NCBI RefSeq assembly: GCF_963668165.1
Contig: NZ_OY764211.1
Coordinates: forward strand, 248,001 to 312,000
Reading direction: 5' to 3'
Source: Marispirochaeta sp.
Lineage (GTDB): Bacteria > Spirochaetota > Spirochaetia > JC444 > Marispirochaetaceae
DNA length: 64,000 bases
Every line of letters starts with the position of its first letter. Positions within the stretch are counted from its first letter, which is position 1. The notes under the pieces were generated by a model that searched no databases, was not told the DNA's origin, and saw only the letters and a program-made list of their open reading frames with translations. Below, piece after piece: positions 29,713-40,300 of this stretch. The translations under genes and the position numbers were made by a program.

Positions 29713-31482
29713 CTAGTATAGATCCTCCGGAGCCGTCCCCGGCTGGTCTATAAGGTGGAGCAGGTGATTTATTCGTTCCAGGGGAGATATCCATTCCCGG
29801 AAAAACATGGTAAAGCTGCCCTGATCAGTCTGTATTTCTATGGGACGGTTCAGACAGTTCTCGATTGGTCCTTGAAGAGAGGGAAAAAACTCGGTACGAA
29901 TTGGTGTAAAACGTAAGCCTTCCTCGGTAAAGGTGACTTCTGCTATACGCTCAGGGACCTTGATCAGAAATATTAAAAAGTATGCACCGGCGCCACCGAC
30001 AGATCGTTTGTTTTTACCCACCCAGCGGATATTCCTACCACCATTATACGGATTTTGACCTGAAAGGCGAAACTCTATTGGCCGATGTCCAAGTTTTTGC
30101 TGCTGATCGATATAGGCATGGGTTGATGAGATCTGTGAAAGTGGGATTTTTCCACCGGGACTATATGACGCAGCTTCCAGAAGCGGAACTTTGCCCTGGG
30201 TCCCCGCAGCATGAGAGTCGGGATGTGTTAAAGCGGCTTTCCCGCCTTTTGCTGTTCCGCGGCCGTCCTGAAGGCCAACATACCTGGTATCGGCACCTGC
30301 ACTGTGCTCAATATGCCTGCTCAAGGGAATGATAATAAAGAAGATAAGAAAATAGAGCAGTCCCAGTCCAATGACTATCAGCAAAACAATCTTGATCCAG
30401 CTGGTATTAACAGGGTTCTTCAATTCAAAAAACAGATCACCTTTACGGGGATATATACGCAGGTCATCTGAGAACAGAAGTTCAACATCCAACTGGTATT
30501 CCCCTTGTTCAAAGCTTTCCGGCAGAGTTATTCGGGCATTCAGGGTACCCGATCCCTTACCCCCAAGTTTCAGCTGGGCCGGAGTATCGAGTATATTTAC
30601 GCCTCGTGTTCGTATCTGGTCCAGTTTAACCAGGATCGATGTATCAACGTAATTGATAATTTTAAAAGGAACAGTAAAATTCCTGCCCACTGTGCCGAGA
30701 TTGTCGGGAAACTCAAGGTGGGGAGCACCAGTTGCGGTATGGCTCATCTCCCTTCCATTTTCGTACTCGATGATATCAACCCCAAGGGCCTCGGAAATCG
30801 TAGCATACAGGTCTGGTTCAGTATCGGCTGATGATCCGGATGGTGAGTCGGAGTCTGGGGCAGCAGCATCATCTGCAGGGGAAGAAGCTACTGAGGTTGA
30901 TCCACCGGTTGCCATGCCTGTTCCTTCCTGAGAAGATCCAGGGGCAGGGCCCCTAGGAAATTGGACAAGACGGACCTGCCATCCCTCACGTTTCATTTCT
31001 GTAGCGATACTTATGACCTCTTCACGATTGGATTCCCTCTGGCCAGCAGTTCCGGCGGGATAAGAAGTGCCGGACGGAGGATCATGGATTCCGTCTGTCA
31101 GGATAAGGATATTTTTACTTGAACGAAGGGGTAGACGGGATACGTAATCGTAGAGGTAATCAAGGGCAAAAAGAAAGTCAGTGTGGCGTCCCAGAGGATG
31201 AAGAAGCATGATACGTGCCAGCACTGCCTCCATATCGCGTTCTGTGGTAATAACGCGATGAATTTCTCTTTCCGGTGAACCGGCAAAGCTTAGAAGATGA
31301 AAACCGTCCCCTGTCTGCAGGTGTCCATCAATAATATCCTTTAATAGAAAGTTAATGGTATCATCAAAATAAGGAAACATACTTTGAGATACGTCCAACA
31401 AGACTATCATATCCATAGGTTCCGCCGCTAAACCGAAGGCGGCGAAGAGGATGAGAACGATGAGGACGGTGCGTTGTAGCAT
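29713..31482 (-). CDS. Exported, membrane-anchored von Willebrand factor A domain protein
   Basis: 589 residues. Signal peptide MLQRTVLIVLILFAAFGLAA, then a VWA domain with the metal-ion (MIDAS) motif DVSQSM at residues 30-35 and further acidic elements (ILTDGIHDPP near 128-137). A Gly/Ser/Asp-rich spacer and a beta-rich region follow. One transmembrane helix (about 370-397, VLLIVIGLGLLYFLIFFIIIPLS) and a C-terminal cytoplasmic-type domain complete it. VWA domains bind ligands or partners in a metal-dependent way; the partner here is unknown. It starts six bases after greA and is the last gene of that operon. Similar exported VWA proteins are frequent in spirochaetes. Confidence 0.82.
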   Translation of the reverse strand: MLQRTVLIVLILFAAFGLAAEPMDMIVLLDVSQSMFPYFDDTINFLLKDIIDGHLQTGDGFHLLSFAGSPEREIHRVITTERDMEAVLARIMLLHPLGRHTDFLFALDYLYDYVSRLPLRSSKNILILTDGIHDPPSGTSYPAGTAGQRESNREEVISIATEMKREGWQVRLVQFPRGPAPGSSQEGTGMATGGSTSVASSPADDAAAPDSDSPSGSSADTEPDLYATISEALGVDIIEYENGREMSHTATGAPHLEFPDNLGTVGRNFTVPFKIINYVDTSILVKLDQIRTRGVNILDTPAQLKLGGKGSGTLNARITLPESFEQGEYQLDVELLFSDDLRIYPRKGDLFFELKNPVNTSWIKIVLLIVIGLGLLYFLIFFIIIPLSRHIEHSAGADTRYVGLQDGRGTAKGGKAALTHPDSHAAGTQGKVPLLEAASYSPGGKIPLSQISSTHAYIDQQQKLGHRPIEFRLSGQNPYNGGRNIRWVGKNKRSVGGAGAYFLIFLIKVPERIAEVTFTEEGLRFTPIRTEFFPSLQGPIENCLNRPIEIQTDQGSFTMFFREWISPLERINHLLHLIDQPGTAPEDLY

Positions 31483-31488
31483 ATATGG

Positions 31489-34185
31489 CTAAAACTCTCC
31501 TTTTGTAATACTTTTTACCGTATAATCATAATGGTTTTCATTAATCGAGAATTCAACGTGCTCATCTACCTTTAATCCCCAGAGTTTCATACCGAAGGGG
31601 GACTGGTAGGAGATGACATTGTTATTGGGGTCAGATTCCCATGGACCAAAGAAGGAGTAGGTTTCTATTTTACCTGTGTTGTTATCGAGCAGTTCGACCC
31701 TGGTCCCAAAGGAAACCTGTTCAGTATCTACCTGGTTTTTATCAAAAATCTGGGCCTTATCAAGATCATCTTTCAATCGGCTGACATTCAGATTCAAGAG
31801 TTCCTGTTTTTCCTTGGCAGCTTTATATTCAGCGTTTTCCCTCAGGTCTCCAAGATCAGATGCGGTTCCAATCTCTTTTGAGTTTTCCGGAATCTCAACA
31901 TCGATGATATGGCGTAATTCCTCCTGCTTTCTCTGGTAACTGGCGGCTGTGACAATAAGACCTTTGATCCGGACCCGGCCGGGAGCAGCGGCAGTATGGG
32001 CCGGTTCGCCGAAGAACTTGAAATCCGGGAAACGCTCAATAATCTTGTGCTTGAGCTCAATGGATATGGAAGGATCCAGGTCCTTTACATCGGAAACGAG
32101 TGTGTAGAGACGGTGAATGGAGTCCTCATCGGCCTGCATAAGAAAATTTTCCAGCCGTTTTTCTTTGAAGAGGAAATTCTGAGCTTGACGGTTCAACTTG
32201 CGGTTGTTGCTGACATCCCTGCGGTTGGTAATTTCACGAAAGGTAATATCAAGCAAATGAATCATGTTAATCAGGATTTTTTCATAATCAATACCATAAC
32301 CGGCTACCCTGGGATCATTTTCGTAGTATTTGGCCAGCCAGATAAAGGCTTCCCTGTTGTCTCTATATTTTTCCATGATATCGGTCAAAAGAGACTGAAC
32401 AAGGTCATCATGACCAGCTGCGTATAATTCGTCTATGATGTATTTTGAAAGACTGGTGGGGAATATTTTTACGTAATACTCCGGCCATTCATCAAGTGCC
32501 TTCAGTTCAGCGAGAAATCTTTTAGCAAGTTCCGAGTCTTCAATCCTGGAATAGAGAGACATAATATCCTCGGTCTCTTCGACCAGGTCTTCAAAACGGA
32601 TTCCCAGGCCAGGATTAAGGTAGGGGTAATCTTCAACAATCTGTTCAACCAGCAGAAAGCTGCCGATAACCTGCTCGTTCACACTGGCATAGGCCTTGAG
32701 AATATTTACGAAATAGGAAAACATTTCGGAAAAATATTCAGATTCAGGTTTTGCACTTGCTATAAAATCCCGCAATGCCGCGACCTTGCCAAAGAAGCTT
32801 TTTACTGCTTTAAAGCGGTTAAATGCCTTTTCCTCGACGGAGATCGGCTGTTCCCGTACGACAAAAACGTCAATCTTGTCCGGCAAATTTCCGAATGATG
32901 TATCTTCCTTAAGTTTCTTGCGGGCGTTCGTACTCCAGGATGACCATTCACTGGGGGTAAGGATTGATGGAACAAGCTCTGCCTTTATCTGTTTCATGTT
33001 GGCTGCGTTATCGAAGCTCTTGATTATTGTTCGAAGTGCCTTGGAAGGGTCCTCCTTAACCATGGTTCTGAGCTCTTCCTTGCTTTTTGTGACCTTCAGG
33101 ACCCAGATATGGTCTCTCTGCAGTGAAGAGAGGGCGTTTACTGCCATTTTCAGAGACATGGAATGGCCGCGCTTTCTGGTAAAATCGATGGTTATATCAT
33201 CCCCGTCAATGGCCCGTATTCGTCCAATACCCCAGGACCGGTGGCAGACAAAATTACCAGCGTCAAAGGAAATATGTTTTTCAAAGTCGGCTATGGCGTC
33301 ATGCACATTACGCCAGCTTTGCGTAAGGTTGGATACGCGGATATACTCTGCCAGTTGGCTGTGGTCCTTGTATTTGTGACGATAGCACTCGGTAATTTCC
33401 TTTCTGGCCCATACATTTTTTGGATCGTAATCGAGAATGCGTTTGAGAATGTCTATGGATTTATCCCAGTCTTCCGCCTCTCTATAATATCCGTACAGAT
33501 CTTCAAGGAGTTGAGAAGCCCTTTCGGGGCTGATCATCTTCTCGATCTTTTTGTCAACATTGAAAAAGAAATCCGTTTCGTCAGGGCAGTATTCGACCAG
33601 TTTATCCCAGATCTCCTTGATGTTTGTAAACATCTTCTTGTTGATATACCGGTGAATGGCCTTTTTATAGTAATCGATGGCCCCCTCAATATCCTTTTCT
33701 TCTTCCTTGAATTCTGCGAGTTGACGGACGATGTCAGCTTCCTCGTAATCGACCTTTATGAGTCGTTCCCAAATTTCAATCTTGTTTTCGTCTTCGTTTT
33801 TGTTATCATAACAATCAGCAAGGGTCCTCAGGGCGAACTTGTTTTCTCCGAATTCAAGAATACGTTTGCACAGGTATTCAACGATATTCCATTTCCGGTT
33901 ATCTGTGAAAATATTGATAATCATTACCAGATTGGTATCATCAACCAGCTGACGGCGCAGTGCCAGAATACCTGCTATGTAGAGGGCAATAATACTGTTC
34001 TTGGTATGTTTTAAATGTTCATCGCAGATTTCACGAATCTCGTCTTCGCTGCCGTCATCAATTACATCGGCAATGACAGCGTCCAGTTCCTGAAAGTTAT
34101 TTATTCCGTAGCTGTTTAGAGTAGCTCTGGTCCATTTCTCTTCATTTAACAGCTCGCTAACAGCCTTTACGCTTTGGGTAGACAT
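31489..34185 (-). CDS. greA: Transcription elongation factor GreA fused to a long helical N-terminal region
   Basis: GreA rescues backtracked RNA polymerase by stimulating RNA cleavage. Here the typical 155-residue GreA forms only the C-terminus of an 898-residue protein. From about residue 745 it shows a coiled-coil with the acidic tip SDLGDLRENAEYKAAKEKQ, followed by the FKBP-like domain (FGTRVELLDNN...SPFGMKLWGLKVDEHVEF). The first 740 or so residues are helical, TPR-like in the first third (LADCYDNKNEDENKIEIWERL; YKKAIHRYINKKMF), with a middle beta patch resembling an RNA-polymerase-binding or tudor-like fold (VCHRSWGIGRIRAIDGDDITID). The same architecture is known in Borrelia and Treponema. 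GGAG precedes the ATG. It lies between a TPR gene and a VWA gene. Confidence 0.93.
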   Translation of the reverse strand: MSTQSVKAVSELLNEEKWTRATLNSYGINNFQELDAVIADVIDDGSEDEIREICDEHLKHTKNSIIALYIAGILALRRQLVDDTNLVMIINIFTDNRKWNIVEYLCKRILEFGENKFALRTLADCYDNKNEDENKIEIWERLIKVDYEEADIVRQLAEFKEEEKDIEGAIDYYKKAIHRYINKKMFTNIKEIWDKLVEYCPDETDFFFNVDKKIEKMISPERASQLLEDLYGYYREAEDWDKSIDILKRILDYDPKNVWARKEITECYRHKYKDHSQLAEYIRVSNLTQSWRNVHDAIADFEKHISFDAGNFVCHRSWGIGRIRAIDGDDITIDFTRKRGHSMSLKMAVNALSSLQRDHIWVLKVTKSKEELRTMVKEDPSKALRTIIKSFDNAANMKQIKAELVPSILTPSEWSSWSTNARKKLKEDTSFGNLPDKIDVFVVREQPISVEEKAFNRFKAVKSFFGKVAALRDFIASAKPESEYFSEMFSYFVNILKAYASVNEQVIGSFLLVEQIVEDYPYLNPGLGIRFEDLVEETEDIMSLYSRIEDSELAKRFLAELKALDEWPEYYVKIFPTSLSKYIIDELYAAGHDDLVQSLLTDIMEKYRDNREAFIWLAKYYENDPRVAGYGIDYEKILINMIHLLDITFREITNRRDVSNNRKLNRQAQNFLFKEKRLENFLMQADEDSIHRLYTLVSDVKDLDPSISIELKHKIIERFPDFKFFGEPAHTAAAPGRVRIKGLIVTAASYQRKQEELRHIIDVEIPENSKEIGTASDLGDLRENAEYKAAKEKQELLNLNVSRLKDDLDKAQIFDKNQVDTEQVSFGTRVELLDNNTGKIETYSFFGPWESDPNNNVISYQSPFGMKLWGLKVDEHVEFSINENHYDYTVKSITKGEF

Positions 34186-34200
34186 CTTTCAAACTCCATT

Positions 34201-35148
34201 CTAGTTTGCATATAATTCGTAGACTTGCTGGTCTAATGCCCTAATTTTTTCAAGGACTTCGTCTATTTTAGACCGGGAGTCCCTGATATTAACATAATGA
34301 TCTATCAACCAGAAATAGCGGTTTATAAGCCGAGGAACAAGAAACTCGTTTTCCGGTTCCTCTATAACACGCTTTTCCAGTGAGAAAATGCCCTGCCGAA
34401 GTTTTCCCAGTTCAAGGGGCCGAAGCTCCCGTTTTACCGAGAATACTCCGTAAATAACGCCGAATACTGGAATCCACTCCTGTGCCACCGGTGGCGGATA
34501 TTTTTTTTTGCCGACCTCATCAATAAGACGGCGAATCAGAAGGGATTCAAGACTCTGAAGGTCAATCCCCTGAGGGTTAATATAAAAGGCCTCCCTAAAG
34601 AAGACCTTTGATACTCTTACTTCATTCAGGAATGCGTAACAATCCGCCAGTTCTGCCAGATATCCGGCATTTTCTCCATCTTTAGCTGATGCGAGTTCCA
34701 GGTATTCTGCCGCGTTCTGATAATCCCCCATCCGTTTCAGGCAAAGACCAATCCGATACTGAAGTTCGGGGTCATTGCCATCGTTATTCTGGGCAAACCG
34801 TCTGTATGCAGCCAGGGCTGCGCCAAAAATACAATGCCGAAGAGCATACAGGCACTCTTCCACAGCTCCGGGTACGCGGTTCAGAAAAAGCAGGAATGCC
34901 TTCCACTCACGCAGAAGCAGATCCCCTTTTTCAAAGTCATTAGCCGCTTCATCAACCCTGTCGAAGCGTTCTTTCCAGAAATGGACACATTTAAGGGAGG
35001 AGATAACCTCCTCATCTTCAAAATCCGCCCCCAGCGCCTCTTCCAGGTTCAGTTCGGCGCCTGTAAAATCCCCATTCCTGGTTCGCGCATAAGCAGCGGA
35101 AAGCAACTCTTTTAACTCTCCGGAGCGGTACCGTGTGTTGCCGTCCAT
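34201..35148 (-). CDS. TPR-repeat protein of unknown function
   Basis: About 315 residues from the ATG at 35146-35148. An ATG four codons upstream (35158-35160) overlaps the -10 box of the promoter and cannot be the start if that promoter is used. The protein is all-helical with TPR-like pairs: LKELLSAAYARTRNGDFTGAE, PELQYRIGLCLKRMGDYQNAAEYL, ENAGYLAELADCYAFLNEVRVSKVFF. No signal peptide, so probably cytoplasmic. It is followed after 15 bases by greA, whose N-terminus is also TPR-like. A role with the GreA fusion is a reasonable guess but unsupported. Confidence 0.83.
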   Translation of the reverse strand: MDGNTRYRSGELKELLSAAYARTRNGDFTGAELNLEEALGADFEDEEVISSLKCVHFWKERFDRVDEAANDFEKGDLLLREWKAFLLFLNRVPGAVEECLYALRHCIFGAALAAYRRFAQNNDGNDPELQYRIGLCLKRMGDYQNAAEYLELASAKDGENAGYLAELADCYAFLNEVRVSKVFFREAFYINPQGIDLQSLESLLIRRLIDEVGKKKYPPPVAQEWIPVFGVIYGVFSVKRELRPLELGKLRQGIFSLEKRVIEEPENEFLVPRLINRYFWLIDHYVNIRDSRSKIDEVLEKIRALDQQVYELYAN

Positions 35149-35158
35149 CAATTCATCC

Positions 35159-35186
35159 ATTATATCATCCTGAGAATTTTAGTCAA
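35159..35186 (-). promoter_or_regulatory. Consensus sigma-70 promoter of the TPR-greA-VWA operon, nearly leaderless
   Basis: On the minus strand TTGACT (35186-35181), a 16-base spacer and a perfect TATAAT (35164-35159). The chosen ATG starts ten bases after the -10, so the 5' leader would be at most about five bases. Confidence 0.75.
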
Positions 35187-35267
35187 TCAGCGGACAAAGT
35201 TGCAGAGTATACTAGAGTAGGTAATCCTTTGACAAGGTAAGCGTTATACGCTCGTTATTATTTGCGC

Positions 35268-35296
35268 TTGAAATCCCTGTTCTGGCAATGTATAAC
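35268..35296 (+). promoter_or_regulatory. Sigma-70-type promoter of apt
   Basis: TTGAAA at 35268-35273 and TATAAC at 35291-35296 with a 17-base spacer. Start near 35303 leaves a leader of about 37 bases containing GGAAGGAG before the apt ATG. Confidence 0.6.
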
Positions 35297-35339
35297 TGTT
35301 ATTGGCAGATAGTAATGAACGGGAAGGAGCAGTATCCTC

Positions 35340-35882
35340 ATGTATAAAGCCGAAATTGCCGCGAAGCTGGATGCGGTTATCCGCCGAGTCCCAAATTTCC
35401 CGAAACCGGGCGTCCTTTTTTACGATATTACCAGTATTCTTGCGGATCCTGAATCATTCAGGCTGGTAATTGATTCAATGGAACAGAGGTATCTGAATGA
35501 CGAATTTGATGCAGTCGCGGCTATAGAAGCCCGGGGCTTTGTTTTTGCTTCGCCCTTTGCTGTACGCCGGGGACTTCCATTGGTACTGATTCGAAAAGCC
35601 GGCAAGCTTCCCGGCGAAACAATCAGCCAGAAAATCAGTCTTGAATATGGAGAAGACGAACTGCATGTACATCTGACCGATGTTCCCCAGGGGGGCAGGG
35701 TATTGCTGGTTGACGACCTTATAGCTACCGGCGGAACACTTTCCGGTGCTGCGGCACTCATACGAAAAGCCGGAGGCCAGGTGAGTGATCTGTTTGGTGT
35801 TGTCGGGCTGCCGTTTCTAAAGTACGCGGGAAAACTCCCGGATCTGGAAATTACTACTCTTGTAGACTATCAGGGCGAATAA
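35340..35882 (+). CDS. apt: Adenine phosphoribosyltransferase
   Basis: Salvages adenine to AMP using PRPP. 180 residues, the normal length. The N-terminal segment RRVPNFPKPGVLFYDITSIL, then IEARGFVFASPFA, VLIRKAGKLPGET, and the PRPP-binding loop VLLVDDLIATGGT are all conserved. GGAAGGAG lies about ten bases upstream of the ATG. It is divergent from the TPR-greA operon and followed by two tRNA genes. Confidence 0.96.
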   Translation: MYKAEIAAKLDAVIRRVPNFPKPGVLFYDITSILADPESFRLVIDSMEQRYLNDEFDAVAAIEARGFVFASPFAVRRGLPLVLIRKAGKLPGETISQKISLEYGEDELHVHLTDVPQGGRVLLVDDLIATGGTLSGAAALIRKAGGQVSDLFGVVGLPFLKYAGKLPDLEITTLVDYQGE

Positions 35883-35885
35883 GTA

Positions 35886-35914
35886 TTGACAGTTAGACAA
35901 AGATATAGTAGTTT
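35886..35914 (+). promoter_or_regulatory. Possible promoter of the tRNA pair
   Basis: A perfect TTGACA at 35886-35891 is followed after 17 bases by a weak TAGTTT (35909-35914). The tRNA-Gln starts at 35930. The -10 is poor; TATAGT at 35904 is better but too close, so this is tentative. Confidence 0.35.
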
Positions 35915-35929
35915 TTCGCCCAAGATCGA

Positions 35930-36000
35930 AGCCCGATGGTGTAACGGTAGCACCGCAGATTCTGGTTCTGTTAGTGAGGGTTCAAATCCTTCTCGGGCTG
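35930..36000 (+). tRNA. tRNA-Gln (anticodon CTG)
   Basis: A cloverleaf folds by eye: acceptor AGCCCGA/TCGGGCT, discriminator G, D-arm with GGTAGCACC, anticodon stem GCAGA/TCTGT with loop TTCTGGT (anticodon CTG, reads CAG), and T-arm GAGGG-TTCAAAT-CCTTC. No CCA is encoded. Confidence 0.93.
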
Positions 36001-36006
36001 CTTAAT

Positions 36007-36078
36007 GGTCCCTTCGTCTATCGGCTAGGACAGGAGATTCTCATTCTTCAAAGAGGGGTTCGATTCCCCTAGGGACTA
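36007..36078 (+). tRNA. tRNA-Glu (anticodon CTC)
   Basis: Acceptor GGTCCCT/AGGGACT (first pair G-T), discriminator A, D-arm with CTATCGGCTAGGAC, anticodon stem GGAGA/TCTTC with loop TTCTCAT (anticodon CTC, reads GAG), and T-arm with GGGGTTCGATTCCCC. CCA is not encoded. Six bases separate it from tRNA-Gln, so the pair is one transcript. Confidence 0.94.
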
Positions 36079-36081
36079 TCA

Positions 36082-36106
36082 AGCCGGCAATGTGCCGGCT
36101 TTTTTT
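36082..36106 (+). terminator. Intrinsic terminator after the tRNA pair
   Basis: AGCCGGC and GCCGGCT around a five-base loop (AATGT), followed by seven T. It ends the tRNA transcript before carA. Confidence 0.9.
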
Positions 36107-36178
36107 AGAAATATCGATGTATATTTATGCAGTTTGCTACGTATAAGTATCCATTTTACCATTTCGGGGAGGGTCGTA

Positions 36179-37354
36179 GTGCAGTGTTACCTGATACTTG
36201 ATGACGGTTCGTGTTTCAGCGGTGTCCAGTTTGGCGCTGGACCACCGGGGGTAAAGGATCTTGCTGGGTTAACTGAGTTTTCCAAGGGCCCCGGCGAAGT
36301 CGTCTTTAATACCGGAATGACCGGATATCATGAAATTCTAACCGATCCGTCATATACCGGACAGATTGTAGTAATGACGTATCCGCATATGGGCAACTAC
36401 GGAACTGATGACACCTGGTCGGAAAATGGTCCGGAAGACCGTCTTCTGCCGCGGGTTAAAAGCCAGGGCTTCGTGGTGCGGGAGTACTATGACGGACCGG
36501 TTCCTCCCGGCCGTTTGAGCCTTGCGGAATTCCTGAAGAAATATGATACCCCGGGAATCTCAGGGGTAGATACCCGAGCTCTTACCTTACATCTGCGGGA
36601 TACGGGAAGCCGCAACGGAATTATAGTAAAACCTGCGGAAGGCGGAGTATTACAGGATGAGGAGCTCAGGACGGTCCTTGATTATCTCCAGTCCTTCCCG
36701 TCCATGGAGGGACGCAACTGTATTTCCGAAGTCGGAATGGTTAGAGGAGAGAACAATATAAGCGACGGAGATCTCAGGATAGTGGCTGTTGACTGCGGCA
36801 CAAAGGGAAACATTTTGCGGGAAATGAAAAAGTTCGGTGTGGGTATTACCGTACTGCCTTCCGGCGCCTCGGCGGAACAGATTCTTGCGTTATCTCCTCA
36901 TGGAGTACTTTTCTCCAACGGTCCCGGTGATCCTGCAACTCTGGACAATATTATTGATGAAATAAAAAAACTTGCAGGAAAAGTACCCCTCTTCGGAATC
37001 TGCCTTGGTCACCAGCTGATAGCAAGCGCGTTAGGAGCCAGAACCAGAAAAATGAAGTTCGGCCATCACGGCTGCAATAACCCGGTACGGGACGAGCTGA
37101 CCGGGCGGGTAGCTGTAACCAGTCAGAATCATGGGTTCGATGTGGATGAAAAGAGTCTGCCCTCAGACACCCGGGTCTGGTTCCGCAACGCCAACGACAG
37201 AACCATCGAGGGGATCATCGATGACGGTAAGCGGGTCTATACCAGCCAGTTTCATCCGGAGGCCGCTCCGGGGCCCCACGATTCTCTGTGGATTTTCCGG
37301 CGCTTTTATGAAGAAATGCAGCGCTTCGAAAAAGAGACGGGAGGACAGAACTGA
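36179..37354 (+). CDS. carA: Carbamoyl-phosphate synthase small (glutaminase) subunit
   Basis: CarA releases ammonia from glutamine for CarB, feeding pyrimidine and arginine synthesis. I place the start at the GTG at 36179 ([11 protein letters not shown]), five bases after GGGGAGGG; the frame is open further upstream into the terminator but is not family-like. About 391 residues. The N-terminal CarA domain ([20 protein letters not shown]) is followed by a class I amidotransferase domain with nucleophile motif GICLGHQL and the histidine motif FHPEAAPGP. The stop TGA shares its final A with the carB ATG. A weak promoter (TTGCTA/TACCAT, 36134-36162) may lie upstream. Confidence 0.95.
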   Translation: MQCYLILDDGSCFSGVQFGAGPPGVKDLAGLTEFSKGPGEVVFNTGMTGYHEILTDPSYTGQIVVMTYPHMGNYGTDDTWSENGPEDRLLPRVKSQGFVVREYYDGPVPPGRLSLAEFLKKYDTPGISGVDTRALTLHLRDTGSRNGIIVKPAEGGVLQDEELRTVLDYLQSFPSMEGRNCISEVGMVRGENNISDGDLRIVAVDCGTKGNILREMKKFGVGITVLPSGASAEQILALSPHGVLFSNGPGDPATLDNIIDEIKKLAGKVPLFGICLGHQLIASALGARTRKMKFGHHGCNNPVRDELTGRVAVTSQNHGFDVDEKSLPSDTRVWFRNANDRTIEGIIDDGKRVYTSQFHPEAAPGPHDSLWIFRRFYEEMQRFEKETGGQN

Positions 37355-40300
37355 TGCCGGCACGAAAAGATTTATCCACAATCATGATAATAGGCTCGGG
37401 ACCCATTGTAATCGGCCAGGCCTGTGAATTTGATTACTCCGGGACCCAGGCTGTGGCGGCCCTTAAGGAAGAGGGTTACAGGGTTGTTCTGGTAAACCCG
37501 AATCCCGCTACCGTAATGACAACTCCCGGCATCGCGGATGTTATCTATACCGAACCTCTCAAGCCCCAGTACGTTGAAAAGATCATAGCAAAAGAGCGTC
37601 CCGATGCCCTGCTTCCCACTATGGGCGGTCAGACGGGGCTGAACCTCTCTCTGGAACTCTTCGACAGGGGAATCCTGGACACGTACAATGTAGAGCTTAT
37701 CGGTGCGACTGTGGAGGCCATTCGTCTGGCGGAGGACCGTGGTCGCTTTAAAGAACTCGCCACCCGAATCGGTCTGGATACACCCCGTTCAGTAATGACC
37801 CGAGACCTGGCTGGTGCCAGGGCCCTGGCCGAAGAGGTCGGGCTGCCCCTGATTATCCGTCCCAGCTACACCCTGGGAGGAATGGGGGGAAGCATCGCTT
37901 ACGAGATGGACGAGCTGGACGACCTGGTCTCCCGGGCTCTGGAGGAGAGTCCGGTTCATGAGGCCCTGGTGGAGGAGTCCCTGCTGGGCTGGAAAGAGTT
38001 CGAGATGGAGGTAATGCGGGATAGAATGGATAACGCGGTAATTATCTGTTCCATCGAGAACCTGGATCCAATGGGCATCCATACCGGCGACAGCATCACT
38101 GTGGCCCCCATCCAGACCCTCTCCGACAGGGAATATCAGATAATGAGGACCGCCTCCATCGAAACCTTGCGGGCCGTTGGGGTGGATTGCGGCGGATCGA
38201 ACGTACAGTTCGCCGTCAAGCCTGATACGGGGCGGCTGGTGATTATCGAGATGAACCCCCGGGTATCCCGCTCCTCCGCCCTGGCCAGCAAGGCGACAGG
38301 ATTCCCCATAGCCCGCTGCAGCGCGAAGCTCGCCGTCGGTTATACCCTGGACGAGATAACCAACGAAATTACCGGAAAAACCGTCTCCTGTTTTGAGCCT
38401 GCTCTGGATTATGTAGCCGTCAAGGTCCCCCGGTTTGAGCTGGAAAAGTTTCCTTTGGGATACAAGCAGCTTGGAACCCAGATGAAGTCCGTGGGAGAAT
38501 CCCTTGCCCTGGGCAGGACATTTCCGGAGGCCCTGAACAAGGCCCTGCGTTCCGCAGAACTGGGGGTTGAAGGCCTGCAGGAGCTCTCCATTGGCTATGA
38601 CGGTCTGGATATAATGCTGGATACCCTGCACCCCCGCCGGATATTTGCAGCCTACACGGTACTTAAACGGGAGGGAAAAAGGGCCTTGAAAAGCCTGCAG
38701 GAACGCACAAAGTTCGATCCCTGGTTTCTGCACTATATGCTGAAACAGGTGGAACTGGAGGATGAACTGGCCGGTGATCAGCTGACAAGCGAGCTGCTTC
38801 TCAGGGCCAAGCGCATGGGGCTGTCGGATAAACGAATCGCTTCCATAAGCGACCGGGACGAGGCAGAAGTATCCCGCCTGCGGGAAGCCGAAGGAATCGT
38901 GGCGGGCTATCACTTTGTCGATACCTGCGCCGGCGAGTTTACCGCGGAGACCCCGTATTTTTACTCTACCTATGGAGAAATCGACGAGGGGGAACCGGTT
39001 GAAGGGAAGGGTGTCATAATTCTCGCTTCCGGGCCGAACCGCATCGGCCAGGGCCTCGAGTTTGATACCTGCTGTACCCTGGCCTCTCTGGCTTATCGGG
39101 ATGAGGGGGTTAAATCAATAATCGTAAACTCCAACCCGGAGACGGTATCCACGGATTTCAATATCTCAGACCGTCTATACATTGAACCCCTGGATGCCGA
39201 GCATGTTGCCTCAATTATGCGCAAAGAAGGGGTAAAAGACGTGCTTGTACAGCTGGGAGGTCAGACCCCGCTTAATCTGGCACAGGAGCTGGAAGCAGCA
39301 GGGGCTAATATTATCGGGACCAGCGTCATGAGCATCTTTGATGCCGAGGACCGGGGACTTTTTACGGCTCTGATGAAAAAGCTTGATCTTCGGCAGCCGG
39401 AAAACCGGATGGCCGCTGATGCGGACGAGGTTAAGCTATTTTCCCGTGAAATAGGTTTTCCAGTATTGCTGCGGCCGTCCTTCGTGCTGGGGGGCAGGAG
39501 CATGTTTATTGCCTACAGTGAAGAGGAACTGGAGGAGTTTCTGAAGCAGGATCTGCCCATGTCCAGGGAGCGCCCGGTACTGGTGGACCAGTTTCTGGAG
39601 GATGCTTTTGAGTACGATATGGACGCCCTCTCGGACGGTAACAACGTCTACATCGCGGGGATCATGCAGCATATTGAGGCCGCGGGAGTCCACTCCGGTG
39701 ATTCGGCCTGTGTTTTTCCTCCCTACAAGTCAAGCCCGCAGATCCTGTCTGAAATGAAGGATGCTACGGCAAAGATTGCCCGTGAGATCCAGGTTAAGGG
39801 CTTTATAAATATTCAGTTTGCCGTCAAGGATGACCTGCTCTATGTGCTTGAGGTTAACCCCAGGGCCTCAAGAACCGTGCCGTTTCTCTCCAAAGCTTCG
39901 GGGGTGAATCTGGTAAAAGCCGCGGTGCGGCTGTGGCAGGGGCGGGACCTGGAAAAACAGGGGCTGTGCAAAGGCGGCAGCGGTGAGGGGCACTGCATAA
40001 CCGGATGGGCTGTAAAGGAGGCGGTTTTCAGCTTCGACCGTTTTGCCCTGGTTGACCCTCTGCTGGGTCCGGAAATGAGGTCCACCGGAGAGGTCATCGG
40101 GACGGGAGCCAGCTTCGGCGAGGCCTTCGCCAAAGCCCAGGCTGCGGTAGGAAGCGTTCTCCCCATTACGGGCCGGGCCCTGGTTTCGGTCCACCAGAAC
40201 GACCGAAAGACCATTCTTCCCATAGTGCGGGAACTCAAGGCCTGCGGTTTTGAGATAGCCGCCACCAGGGGGACCGCGGATTACCTGTTCAGCCAGGACA

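Noticed and set aside
35158..35160. ATG at 35160 as start of the TPR protein
   Set aside because: It shares two bases with a perfect -10 box, so it would not be in the mRNA made from that promoter; the ATG at 35148 is used instead.
37789..38913. Open frame of 374 codons opposite carB
   Set aside because: Antisense to conserved ATP-grasp sequence, with no ribosome site or family features.
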